64,000 nucleotides of DNA from NCBI RefSeq assembly GCF_015674855.1, contig NZ_JADMLG010000003.1, positions 310,001 to 374,000 of the forward strand, given 5' to 3'. Positions 17,055 through 26,267 of this stretch are shown here, one piece after another. Source of the stretch: Nocardia bovistercoris (GTDB taxonomy: Bacteria > Actinomycetota > Actinomycetes > Mycobacteriales > Mycobacteriaceae). Each line of letters opens with the position of its first letter. Positions within the stretch are counted from its first letter, which is position 1. The translations under genes and the position numbers were made by a program. Below the pieces are notes generated by a model that was not told where the DNA came from, searched no databases, and saw only the letters and a program-made list of their open reading frames with translations.

Positions 17055-20000
17055 GACATCCACTGCCTCACCGAGGTGCGAAACTTCTCCGTCAGATCCG
17101 GTGTCGTCACCACGGTGACATCCGAGAAACGTTGCAGCACTGTGCCGTCCAGTAGGGTCGCGGTGGCGTCGATGCGGGCGTCGACCCGGCCCGCGCGCGG
17201 GTTGTCCACTATGAGCAGGAACGGCTCGCCCGCAGGCAGCGGCCCCTGGTAGTCGATCCGGCCGACGCCGAGCGGCAGGCAGGCCGCGCCGAGCAGGCGG
17301 TGGCCGAGTACCGGCGGGCCCTGGAGGATCAAGTCGGCCTGCACCGGGTCGTGCAGTCGTCCGGCGTAGGCACCGTTGGCCACGGTGGCAGGAGGCAGGA
17401 CACATTCCAGCACGATCGCGGTGTCGGAGGCGGCGCGGATGGTGCGCATCCCCTGCAGCGCGGGTGCGTGGAACTGCACGCCGTCGCGGTAGATCACCAC
17501 CGCGTCGGTGGGATCCCCGGTCGGTGCGGACAGCAGACCCACGTCCTGGCCGGATGGTTGGCCCGCAGCGACCGAGTCGCCGAGGACCAGTTCGGCGCGG
17601 AAGCGGACCGCGCCCTCGGCGTACACTGCGGCGCGGACGAGGGCGCCGTGCTCGTCGCCCGGCACGAGTTCGATGTCGAGTTCGGCGATCGGGTGATCGA
17701 ACACGATTCCCTTGAGCACCTCGAACTCGCGGACGCCGATCACCGAACGGCCCGGCGCTCGACGTTCGGCGAGGTTGATCATCGCGCCGAGGCCGAAGGT
17801 CGCGGGGAGCACGATGTGTGTGCCGACCTTGTGCGCGGCGATCGCCGGGTGCTCGGTGAGCGAGCCGATCGTGCGCCGGGCTCGTACCGCGGGCGGAGCG
17901 CCCGTGTCGGGACCCGACAGCGCGGTGGCGGCGCCGACCAGTACCACGGTGTCCGTCGCGCGTTCGGCGGTGAACTGTTCGGTGAACGCGGCAGCGCCGG
18001 ATTCCGGGGGCAGCAGCGGAATCTGCCTGGCGTTGAAGTACTCCCGCAGTTCGGGGGTCACCATGCCGCCGTCCCAGGCGCCCCAGTCGATCGCGGTCAC
18101 GTGGCAGTCCGGGGCGGCTGCCCGGTAACTCACCGCGAAGCGGCACAGCGCCTCGTTGGCGGCGGCGTAGTCGGCCTGACCCGCGTTGCCGAAAAGGCCG
18201 GCCACCGAGGTGAACAGGATGAGGTGGCGCAGGTCGCCGAGCGCGGCGAGGACGGCGATCAGTCCGCCGATCTTCGGTTCGAGCACCCGCGCTATGGATT
18301 CCTCGGTCTTCGCCGTGATCATCGAATCCGCCAGGACGCCCGCGCCGTGCACGACGCCGGTGATCGATTCGCGCACCGGTTCGAGCGCGGCGCGCACCGC
18401 CGCCTCGTCGGTGGCGTCGACCGCGAAATACTGTGCCCTGTCGCCCAACTCGTCCAGGGTGGCGCGGATCTCGCGCACGCCGCGGATGCTCGCGCATTCG
18501 CGTTCGATATCGCGCGGGGTCACGCCGGTGCCTGCCAGCGCGCGCAGCGCCGCCTGTTTGAGATCCGAATCGGCCACGCCGAGCGCCCATCGCGGCTCCG
18601 GCTTCGGCTCCGAGCGGCCGAACAGTACGAACCGCGCCGGACTGCGACGGGCGAGGGCGAGCACGCACAGGGCGGTCACGCCGCGTGCGCCGCCGGTGAC
18701 CACCAGCACGTCCTCGGCGGTGAGTACGCTCTCGGGCTGCGCATCGAGAGGGCGCACCTCGATCACGGTCCGCGCGTCCGCGTGTCGGCTCGGCGCCAGG
18801 GTACGGCGCGCACCGGTGGCGTCGATGCCGACCTCGATGGTGTCTCTGGCGCTGTCGGTCAGTTCGTCGAGCAGCAGCGCGGCGAAGCGGTCGCCGGTGA
18901 CCGACGGGTCGATGTCGACAGCCCGGCAGAACAGCGAAGGCTGTTCGGCGGACAGTGTTTTCACCGCCCCGCCCGCGCCGCCGAGCAACGCGGAGACCGG
19001 GTCGGCGCCGCCGCGGTAACCGAGTTCGCCGTCGAGGCGGGTGACGGTCACGAAACCCGCGCGCCCGGCGGCGCCGAGCAGACGCGGGATCGACCGACCC
19101 GCCGTGAGGATCACCTCGGTGAGCCTGCGCTGCGCCTCGGCGCGGTCCGCGGCGCCGCCGACCACCACCACGCACAGGTCGATGTCGTCGCCGTCGGCTT
19201 CGGTGACCGTCCGCACCGTACGCACCCGCCATCCGCGTCGGGTGCAGGCGGATTCCAGTGCGGCGCGGTCGGATTCGGACTCTCCGGCGAGGTCGACGAG
19301 CAGCACGCTCGCCCCCGCGCGGTAGGTCTCGACGGCCGCGTCCACCGGGGCCAGCTCGACGGACTCGACCAGGTGCCGCGGCGTCGATGCCGCGGCCTCA
19401 GCTTTTGGGTGGACATCACCGCCTGTCGCCGCCGCGAACTCGGCGACGATCTGATCCAGCGTGCGAAGCGTGCCGAGTTGCTCAGGACCCAGGCTCGGCA
19501 GATGCGGAAACCGTTCCTGCAGAGCGCCGATCACCTGCACACGCTTGATCGAATCCACACCGAGATCCGCTTCCAGATCGCGCGTGGGGTCGACCATCTC
19601 CACCGGGTAGCCGGTCTTCTCGGCCACCACCTCCTGCAACGCCTTACGCAACTCCTCGTCGGAAGAACCACCTCCACCGGCACTGACGGGCGCGGAGGAG
19701 GACTCCCCCGCCGAGGTTTGCGTAGCGGGGACCTGCCCAGCCGAAACCTGCCCAGCCGAAACCTGCGCGGCGGGAGCCTGCGCGGCGGAATCGCCCAGCA
19801 GATCCACGATCTGATCCAGCGTGCGCAACGTGCCCAACTGCTCGGGACCCAGATCCGGCAACTGCGGGAACCGCTCCTGGAGAGCGCCGATCACCTGCAC
19901 ACGCTTGATCGAATCCACACCGAGGTCCGCCTCCAGATCACGCGTCGGATCGACCATCTCGACCGGATAACCGGTCTTCTCGGCCACGACCTCCTGCAAC

Positions 20001-23000
20001 GCCCGCCGCAACTCCTCGTCGGACGGGCCACTGCCGATACCCGCCGACGCAGCGGGAGCACCCTGCGCAGCGGGAGCCTGCGCGGCGGAATCGCCCAGCA
20101 GATCCACGATCTGATCCAGCGTGCGCAACGTGCCCAACTGCTCGGGACCCAGATCCGGCAACTGCGGGAACCGCTCCTGGAGAGCGCCGATCACCTGCAC
20201 ACGCTTGATCGAATCCACACCGAGATCTGCCTCCAGATCGCGTGTGGGATCGACCATCTCGACCGGATAGCCGGTCTTCTCGGCCACCACTTCCTGCAGT
20301 GCGCGACGCAACTCCTCGGCCGAGGCCGAATCGTTCCGCGCGGGTGCGGGAGCTACCGAAGTGTGCGACGCGGGTGGCGCGACCGGGGTGGTCGGAACGG
20401 GAGGCGCAACCGGGATGTGCGCGGGGTCCGCACTCGGGGCGGGGATGTAAGTCTCTGCGGCGCCGTTGGTTTCGGGTGACGGCGCGGCGGGTGCGACGGC
20501 GTGGTGACCGTTGGCGGGCGCGGGTTCGGGGGCGGTGGCGGCCCGGCGCTCCAGCGCGGGGGCCGGGGCTGTGGGTGCGACTCGGTGGGCGGGGGCGCGG
20601 ACCGCGGGTGCGGCGCCGCTCTCGAGTTCGGCCAGCTGCACCAGCACCTCGCCCGCGTGCGCGTGGCTCTCGCTGATGGTCACCCCGTGGTCCTTGACCG
20701 CCTCTATGGCGCGCACGGTGTATTCGTCCAGTGTGCCGCCGTTCAGCAGGCCCGCCAGACCGCGCGCCAGGTCGAGCTGGCCGTCGAGGTACTGGCGGTG
20801 CGTCTGCATGTGCTGCACCAGCGCGGAATCGACAGTATCGGAACCGAATCCGCCAAAGCTCGCGGACGCGTGAGCGGACTCCGATCGGGCCGCGACCGCC
20901 TCGGCTGCGGCGTGCGCGACCGGACCGGAATCGACCGACCGCGACGGCGCGAACTCGGCCGCCCGCGACAGCGCCGAGCCCGCCGACTGCGACGGCGCGA
21001 CTCCTGGCACCTGCGACGCGCCGGGATGCGTCGCGTCGTTGGACGTTGCCTGCACGTTCGACCTCTCTACGACTCGGGAATGGTTTGCCACGGGCGCGGC
21101 GGCACCGACGGCGACCGGTGCGGACACGGCCGCGCCGACACCCTCTGACACGGCCACACCGACGCGCTCGGGTGCGGCGACGCCAACACTTCCGGGCACG
21201 GCCACACCAGCAGTTCCGGACACGGCCACACCGACACCTCCGGGCCCAGCCACACCGACACCTCCGGGCGCAGCCACACCAGCAGTTCCGGACACGGCCG
21301 CGCCCACACTTCCCGGTGCAACCACACCGACGCGCTCGGGTGCGGCTACGCCGACACCTCCGAACACGCCCGAACCGGCGCTTCCGGATCCGCCAACGCT
21401 CACGCGGTAACCGTCGGAGAGAGCCGCGGAGTAGGCGGCGCGGCGGCTCTGCGGCACGTATTCGGGCGCCGACAGCGACACCGTCATGCCGGATCCGGCG
21501 GACGCGGCGACGGGCTGCGGCGCGCCGTAACGATTGAGACCGCGCAGGTCGAAGCCGAGGACGGCGAGCCGGACGGCGGCGCGGGCGAGTGCGAGGCTGC
21601 CGTCGCCGACGGGGCCGGAGTCGGTGGCGATCGCGATCACGTCGTCGCCGAGGGTGCGGCGCACCAGCGAGGTGAGGACCTGTTTGGGGCCGAACTCCAC
21701 GAAGACCGTGCAGCCCGCGTCGCGCATCGCGGTCAGCGCGGCCGCGAATTCGACCGGCTTGCTGAGCTGTTCGGTGAGGACGGCGCGATTGGCGTCGGCG
21801 TCGGCGCCGTAGATCACGCCGGGGGTGTCGGCGTAGACGGGCGCGTCGGGCTCGCCGATGCGCACCGAGGCGACGGCCGCGCCGAAGGCGCTGACCGCGT
21901 GGCCGACGTAGGGGGTGTGGAACGCGCCGGAGACCGGCAGTTCACGAGTCACGATGCCGCGTTCCGCGCATACCCGCGCGACCTCGGCGATGCCGTCCGC
22001 GCCGCCGCCGAGCACGACCTGGTCGGGGGCGTTGTGGTTGCAGATCCACACGTCCTCGACCGCGGCGACGAGTTCTTCGGCGATGTCGCGGGTCGCTCCG
22101 ACGGCCATCATGGTTCCGGCGTCGACGCCGTCCTCGGGGGTCATGGCGACGCCGCGCGCCCGTGCGAGGCGGTGGAAGTCCTCGTCGGCGAGCGCGCCCG
22201 CGGCCCACAGCGCGGTGAGTTCGCCGAAGCTGTGGCCGAGGTATCCGTCGGCGCGCAGGCCGAATTCGGTAAGCACCCGGAACTGGCCCGCGGACAGGGC
22301 GCCGATCGCGGGCTGCGCGAATTCGGTGCGGCGCAACGTCAGTTCCTGTTCGGAGCGGGTCTGCTCGTCGAAGGCGGGCGCGGGGAACAGCACCGAGGAC
22401 AGCCTGCGCGGCGCGCCCGCGAAGGCGGCGTTGGCGGCGTCGAAGGCCGCGCCGACGGGCGGATTGTCCAGTGCGGCAGCGGCTCCCATGTCGACGTACT
22501 GACTGCCCTGGCCCGCGAACAGCGCGCCGATCCGACGTTCGGGCAGCGCCGCGGCGCGGAAGAACACGCCCTCGGGGTGATCCCAGTGCCGCGCCAGCGG
22601 ATCGCGGATCAACTCGTCGACGGCCAACTCGCGCAGGTGATCCGCGCTCTCGGCGTCGACCGAGACGAAGCCGACGCGCGCGTGGTCGTCCGGGATGTCG
22701 CCGCCGTCACCGGACGCGACGCTGCGCACCGCGTCGATCAGTCCCGACACGTCGGGCGCGTGCCAGATGTGCGCGCGCGGCGTGCGGTGCAGCACGACAC
22801 CCGCGCGCCGCTGATCGGATTCCTCGAGGACGAGGTGGAAGTTGGTGCCGCCGAAGCCCATCGCGGAGGCGGCGGCCCGGCGCACCGGCCGCCGCGGATC
22901 CAGGATCCACGGGCGGGTGCGCGTGTTCACGTAGAAGGGCGCGTCCTCGGCCGCGATCAGGGCATTGGGCGCGTCCACGTTGATGGTGCCGGGCAGCACC

Positions 23001-24217
23001 TTCTCGTGCAGTGCCAGTGCGAGTTTCATGACGCTCGCGGTGCCCGCGGCGCCCTTGGTGTGCCCGATCTGGGACTTCACGGTGCCGAGCGCGGCGAAGG
23101 CGCGTTCCGGCGACGCCTCGCTCAGCACGCCCTCGAGCGCGGTGAGTTCGGTCTTGTCGCCGACGGCGGTGCCGGTGGCGTGCGCCTCGAACAGTTCGAT
23201 GTCGGCCGGTGAGCAGTCGGCGTCGGCGTAGGCGCGGCGCAGCGCGAGCACCTGGCCTTCCGCGCGCGGGGCGTAGATGCTCTTGGCGCGGCCGTCGCTG
23301 GATGAGCCGAGGCCGCGGATGACCGCGTACACGCGGTTGCCGTCGCGGCGGGCGTCTTCGAGGCGGCGCAGCGCGAGCATGGTGATGCCCTCGCCGAGCA
23401 GAGTTCCGTTGGCGCCGTCGGAGAACGGGCTGATCCGGCCGGTCGGCGAGAGCGCGCCGACCTTGCTGAAGCACATGTAGATGAAGATGGTGTTCTCGGT
23501 GTCGACGCCGCCGGTGAGCACCATGTCGGCGCGCCCGTCGAGCAGTTCGGCGATGGCGGTGCGGATCGCGGCCATCGACGCCGCGCATGCCGCGTCGACG
23601 GTGCAGTTGATGCCGCCGAGGCCGAGTCGGTTGGCGACCCGGCCCGCGACGACGTTGGCGAGCAGACCGGGGAAGGAGTTCTCCTCCCACGGCGCGAACG
23701 CGGCCACGAATTTCGTCGCGATCGCGCGCGCGTCGTCGTCGGAGAGCCCGACCGAGCGCGCTGCCTCCTCGAGCACCGGCGTGGACAGTCGCGCCGCCAG
23801 CGGATGCATGAGGGGGACGGGTCCGGTGGTGCCGATCACCACACCGGTCCGGCTCGGGTCGTACCAGTTCGAATCCACCGCGCCCGCGTCGACGAGCAGA
23901 TCGCGCGCGACACCGAGGCTCAGTGTCTGCATGGTGCTCGTGACCTCGAGCTGATTCGGCGGGAGGCCGAATTCCAGCGGGTCGAAATCGATGTCGGGCA
24001 GGAACGCGCCACGCCGGGAGTAGGTCTTGTCGGCGGCCGTCGGATCCGGGTCGTAATAGTCGTCCAGGCTCCATCGCGACGCGGGCACCTCTTCGGTGCA
24101 GTCCACGCCGTCGACGATGTTCTGCCAGTACTCGCGATGATTGCGGGCCTTGGGCAGCAGGCCCGACATCCCGACGATGGCGATCGGGTTGTGAGCCAGT
24201 CGTCTGTCGTCCGTCAC
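17051..24217 (-). CDS. PUFA-synthase-like (PfaA-type) iterative megasynthase: KS-AT-ACP-ACP-ACP-KR-DH
   Basis: 2388 residues. The ketosynthase (about 1-470) has active-site Cys211 in VDAACAASM and histidines in EAHATGTAVGDKTE and KSQIGHTKGAAG. The acyltransferase (about 560-870) has Ser663 in GHSFGE. A low-complexity linker (about 930-1050) and a helical segment precede three tandem carrier domains with LGVDSIKRVQVIGALQERFP; the phosphopantetheine serines are Ser1336, Ser1436 and Ser1556. The ketoreductase follows (NADPH loop VVTGGARGVTA near 1840, YAAANEALC near 2020), then a C-terminal hotdog dehydratase-like domain from about 2130 with HKVGTHIVLPATFGLGA. This is the PfaA order plus DH. It should elongate a malonyl-derived chain iteratively with the PfaC- and PfaD-like partners. 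A phosphopantetheinyl transferase is not encoded in the window. Confidence 0.92.
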   Translation of the reverse strand: MTDDRRLAHNPIAIVGMSGLLPKARNHREYWQNIVDGVDCTEEVPASRWSLDDYYDPDPTAADKTYSRRGAFLPDIDFDPLEFGLPPNQLEVTSTMQTLSLGVARDLLVDAGAVDSNWYDPSRTGVVIGTTGPVPLMHPLAARLSTPVLEEAARSVGLSDDDARAIATKFVAAFAPWEENSFPGLLANVVAGRVANRLGLGGINCTVDAACAASMAAIRTAIAELLDGRADMVLTGGVDTENTIFIYMCFSKVGALSPTGRISPFSDGANGTLLGEGITMLALRRLEDARRDGNRVYAVIRGLGSSSDGRAKSIYAPRAEGQVLALRRAYADADCSPADIELFEAHATGTAVGDKTELTALEGVLSEASPERAFAALGTVKSQIGHTKGAAGTASVMKLALALHEKVLPGTINVDAPNALIAAEDAPFYVNTRTRPWILDPRRPVRRAAASAMGFGGTNFHLVLEESDQRRAGVVLHRTPRAHIWHAPDVSGLIDAVRSVASGDGGDIPDDHARVGFVSVDAESADHLRELAVDELIRDPLARHWDHPEGVFFRAAALPERRIGALFAGQGSQYVDMGAAAALDNPPVGAAFDAANAAFAGAPRRLSSVLFPAPAFDEQTRSEQELTLRRTEFAQPAIGALSAGQFRVLTEFGLRADGYLGHSFGELTALWAAGALADEDFHRLARARGVAMTPEDGVDAGTMMAVGATRDIAEELVAAVEDVWICNHNAPDQVVLGGGADGIAEVARVCAERGIVTRELPVSGAFHTPYVGHAVSAFGAAVASVRIGEPDAPVYADTPGVIYGADADANRAVLTEQLSKPVEFAAALTAMRDAGCTVFVEFGPKQVLTSLVRRTLGDDVIAIATDSGPVGDGSLALARAAVRLAVLGFDLRGLNRYGAPQPVAASAGSGMTVSLSAPEYVPQSRRAAYSAALSDGYRVSVGGSGSAGSGVFGGVGVAAPERVGVVAPGSVGAAVSGTAGVAAPGGVGVAGPGGVGVAVSGTAGVAVPGSVGVAAPERVGVAVSEGVGAAVSAPVAVGAAAPVANHSRVVERSNVQATSNDATHPGASQVPGVAPSQSAGSALSRAAEFAPSRSVDSGPVAHAAAEAVAARSESAHASASFGGFGSDTVDSALVQHMQTHRQYLDGQLDLARGLAGLLNGGTLDEYTVRAIEAVKDHGVTISESHAHAGEVLVQLAELESGAAPAVRAPAHRVAPTAPAPALERRAATAPEPAPANGHHAVAPAAPSPETNGAAETYIPAPSADPAHIPVAPPVPTTPVAPPASHTSVAPAPARNDSASAEELRRALQEVVAEKTGYPVEMVDPTRDLEADLGVDSIKRVQVIGALQERFPQLPDLGPEQLGTLRTLDQIVDLLGDSAAQAPAAQGAPAASAGIGSGPSDEELRRALQEVVAEKTGYPVEMVDPTRDLEADLGVDSIKRVQVIGALQERFPQLPDLGPEQLGTLRTLDQIVDLLGDSAAQAPAAQVSAGQVSAGQVPATQTSAGESSSAPVSAGGGGSSDEELRKALQEVVAEKTGYPVEMVDPTRDLEADLGVDSIKRVQVIGALQERFPHLPSLGPEQLGTLRTLDQIVAEFAAATGGDVHPKAEAAASTPRHLVESVELAPVDAAVETYRAGASVLLVDLAGESESDRAALESACTRRGWRVRTVRTVTEADGDDIDLCVVVVGGAADRAEAQRRLTEVILTAGRSIPRLLGAAGRAGFVTVTRLDGELGYRGGADPVSALLGGAGGAVKTLSAEQPSLFCRAVDIDPSVTGDRFAALLLDELTDSARDTIEVGIDATGARRTLAPSRHADARTVIEVRPLDAQPESVLTAEDVLVVTGGARGVTALCVLALARRSPARFVLFGRSEPKPEPRWALGVADSDLKQAALRALAGTGVTPRDIERECASIRGVREIRATLDELGDRAQYFAVDATDEAAVRAALEPVRESITGVVHGAGVLADSMITAKTEESIARVLEPKIGGLIAVLAALGDLRHLILFTSVAGLFGNAGQADYAAANEALCRFAVSYRAAAPDCHVTAIDWGAWDGGMVTPELREYFNARQIPLLPPESGAAAFTEQFTAERATDTVVLVGAATALSGPDTGAPPAVRARRTIGSLTEHPAIAAHKVGTHIVLPATFGLGAMINLAERRAPGRSVIGVREFEVLKGIVFDHPIAELDIELVPGDEHGALVRAAVYAEGAVRFRAELVLGDSVAAGQPSGQDVGLLSAPTGDPTDAVVIYRDGVQFHAPALQGMRTIRAASDTAIVLECVLPPATVANGAYAGRLHDPVQADLILQGPPVLGHRLLGAACLPLGVGRIDYQGPLPAGEPFLLIVDNPRAGRVDARIDATATLLDGTVLQRFSDVTVVTTPDLTEKFRTSVRQWMS
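19420..20320. repeat. Three tandem carrier-domain repeats in the megasynthase gene
   Basis: The three ACP segments form direct DNA repeats with periods of 300 and 360 bp. Copies 19771-19924 and 20071-20224 are nearly identical over about 154 bp, including silent positions; the third copy (19441-19620) is more diverged. Such identity suggests recent duplication or gene conversion and would make the array prone to copy-number change or misassembly. Confidence 0.85.
21093..21410. repeat. Low-complexity Gly-Val-Ala repeat linker in the megasynthase gene
   Basis: This stretch encodes about 105 residues built from degenerate units such as GGVGVAAPERVGV, APGSVGAAVSGTAGV and GGVGVAGPG. The composition resembles elastin-like sequence and connects the acyltransferase to the carrier-domain region. 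The DNA shows matching imperfect direct repeats of about 30-60 bp built from GGACACGGCC and TTCCGG words. Confidence 0.8.
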
Positions 24218-24247
24218 AGGAAGTTCCTCTCGAGTGGCGAGATGGGG

Positions 24248-24853
24248 TCAGGCGGCGACCGTGGTCGCCGTCACCGAGGCGATGAGGTCCGCCGCGCCCG
24301 CGGCGAATAGTCGGTGTCCGAGCGGGCTCGGGTGCAGCCCGTCCTCGGTCCAGACCTCGGCGCGCTCCCAGTCGGGGCGGGCCGCGATGTCGAGTAGTTC
24401 GGTCCCGGTGTCGGCGGTGACGCGGGACAGGGTTTCGTTGGCGTAGTCGAACCGGTCGCGCAGCAGGCCGCGGAAGTTGTCCGGAACCGGGAGCCGGGCC
24501 GGGATATCCGGATAGCTGGCGGTGAAAACCGTTGCGCCGGAATCGGTGAGGGTGCCGAAGATGGTGGTCAGGTTCTCGGCGAAGCGATCCGGGTCGAAGT
24601 CGCTGACCAGATCGTTGACGCCGACGACGACGCCGTAGACGTGCGCGCGCGCCGAGGCGGCGGCGGGCAGCTGATCACGCACCACCGCCGTGGTGGTTGC
24701 GCCGTGCACGCCGTAGTTGCGCACCGCGGCCGAGCGCAGGCCGAGTTGTCCGCCGAGGCGGGCGACCCAGCCGCGGTAGCCGCCGCCGGTGGCCGGGTCG
24801 CCCCGGCCCTCGACGAAGCTGTCGCCGAGGGCCGTCAGGCCGGGCGCGGTCAC
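24248..24853 (-). CDS. SGNH/GDSL-family hydrolase
   Basis: 201 residues. Block I is LTALGDSFVEGRG with nucleophile Ser12, block III is VYGVVVGVNDLVSDF with the oxyanion Asn, and block V is EDGLHPSPLGHRLF with the catalytic Asp-His pair. It has no signal peptide, so it acts in the cytoplasm as an esterase, thioesterase or deacylase. GTG 24853 overlaps the stop of the FAD oxidoreductase gene (GTGA); 30 bp separate it from the megasynthase start. A role in releasing or deacylating the product is plausible but inferred. Confidence 0.85.
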   Translation of the reverse strand: MTAPGLTALGDSFVEGRGDPATGGGYRGWVARLGGQLGLRSAAVRNYGVHGATTTAVVRDQLPAAASARAHVYGVVVGVNDLVSDFDPDRFAENLTTIFGTLTDSGATVFTASYPDIPARLPVPDNFRGLLRDRFDYANETLSRVTADTGTELLDIAARPDWERAEVWTEDGLHPSPLGHRLFAAGAADLIASVTATTVAA

Positions 24854-26139
24854 GCGGTCACCGTTTCGGTGCGCTGCTCGATGTCGCTTGGCCGCCGTTC
24901 CTCGGGGTTGACCACGTGGCGGTCGGCGACCGGGAAGTCGACTTCCTCGTAGAGGTCGGTGAGCTGCTGCTCGCCGAAGAACTTGTCCGGCGGGTACAGT
25001 CCGGCGATCAGGCCGAAGAACTTCGTGGTGTAGTGCTCGCTGCGGCTGGTGGCGCGGAACACCGAATCGTAGAACGGGGTGAAGGTCAGTTCGGAGATGC
25101 TGCGCGTCAGGTCGTAGGTGCTCAGGCTCTGGGCGTCGCGCTCACGCTCGTACTCGGCCAGCGCCTCGGCCATCGGACGCTCGCCCGACAGACCCTGGTG
25201 GGCGAGGTCGGCCAGCAGTTGACCGTACTTGAACGCGTCGGTGATGCCCCAGCCGGTGAACGGGTCCTTGTGGTAGCCCGCGTCGCCGACGAGCGCCCAG
25301 CCGTCGCCGTAGGAGCGACGACGGTAGTTGTGCGGGTAGAGCATCGGCCGGAACGGCTCGACGCGTTGCGCGGTGTCGCGGAAGCGGGCGCCGATCTCGG
25401 GGTCGATGGCGTCGATGATCTCCTGCATCTTCGCGTCGGGGTCGTCGCGGAAGTCGCGGAAGCGGCTGCGCTCGCGGATGATCGCGACCAGGTACTGGTC
25501 GTCGTTGGTCGGCCAGGCCGCGAACTGCTGGTCGCCGAAGCCGGTGCGGTGTTGCATGCCCCAGTCGACGCCGGTGTAGTAGGAGTAGTAGACGAAGCCC
25601 GCCGCCGGGTAGGCGTCGTACTCCTGCGCGCCGACCAGTTTGGCGACCGTCGAATTCGAACCGTCGGCGCCGACCACGAGCCGCGCCCGGAACTCGCGCT
25701 CCGCGCCCTCACCGACGCGCCCGCGGATGCCGACCACCTTGTCGCCGTCGAAGATCAGGTCGCTGACCGCGAAGCCTTCGATCAACTCGACGCCCGCGTC
25801 ACCGGCGGCGTCGACCAGGATCTTGTCGAGCACGGTGCGGCGCGGGCAGTACACCGCGTCGATGCCGTCGGCCGACGGGTCGGCCATGCCGCGGATCTCG
25901 ATGTCGGCGTAGGTGAAGTTCAGGTGGCGGATGGGCGGGCAGCCGGTGGCGACGACCGTGTCGAGCAGACCCCAGGAGTTCAGCAGACTCAGACCCGCCT
26001 GGTGGATGAAATGGGTGGACGGCGTGTCGCTCGGGAAGCTCGCCCGATCGACGGCGAGCACCCGGTAGCCGCGCCGCGCGAGCAGCATGGCCAGCGGCGC
26101 GCCCGCAACGCGAGTTCCGACAACAATGACGTCGTACAT
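24850..26139 (-). CDS. FAD-dependent oxidoreductase/monooxygenase (geranylgeranyl-reductase-like)
   Basis: 429 residues. The N-terminal dinucleotide-binding motif is DVIVVGTRVAGAPLAMLLARRG, in which the usual GxGxxG is GTRVAG. The second FAD motif is ARLVVGADGSNSTVAKLVGA, and the third is WALVGDAGYHKDPFTGWGITDAF. This is the p-hydroxybenzoate-hydroxylase/geranylgeranyl-reductase superfamily. It could hydroxylate, epoxidise or saturate the chain. ATG 26139 is the only good start. It lies between the acyl ligase and the GDSL hydrolase in the same orientation; the 128-bp gap upstream may hold a promoter. Confidence 0.85.
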   Translation of the reverse strand: MYDVIVVGTRVAGAPLAMLLARRGYRVLAVDRASFPSDTPSTHFIHQAGLSLLNSWGLLDTVVATGCPPIRHLNFTYADIEIRGMADPSADGIDAVYCPRRTVLDKILVDAAGDAGVELIEGFAVSDLIFDGDKVVGIRGRVGEGAEREFRARLVVGADGSNSTVAKLVGAQEYDAYPAAGFVYYSYYTGVDWGMQHRTGFGDQQFAAWPTNDDQYLVAIIRERSRFRDFRDDPDAKMQEIIDAIDPEIGARFRDTAQRVEPFRPMLYPHNYRRRSYGDGWALVGDAGYHKDPFTGWGITDAFKYGQLLADLAHQGLSGERPMAEALAEYERERDAQSLSTYDLTRSISELTFTPFYDSVFRATSRSEHYTTKFFGLIAGLYPPDKFFGEQQLTDLYEEVDFPVADRHVVNPEERRPSDIEQRTETVTA

Positions 26140-26267
26140 GTGGCATCACTTTCGGTAGTCGAATTACTTGTCGAGTCTGTCGCCGCCGGTCGGCATCAAC
26201 CAGTCGCGGCGGCGCTAATTCATCGGACGATCGGTCTCGGCTATCAAGCGCAGGATTTCCCCGCAAT

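Noticed and set aside
14880..19232. 1450-residue open frame joining the PfaC-like protein to upstream DNA
   Set aside because: Residues before MTVLDFDG are a high-GC shadow of the megasynthase KR/DH region; ATG 17054 overlaps the megasynthase stop.
17300..20479. 1059-residue plus-strand ORF opposite the megasynthase
   Set aside because: Antisense shadow typical of 70% GC DNA, His/Gln/Arg-rich and without motifs.
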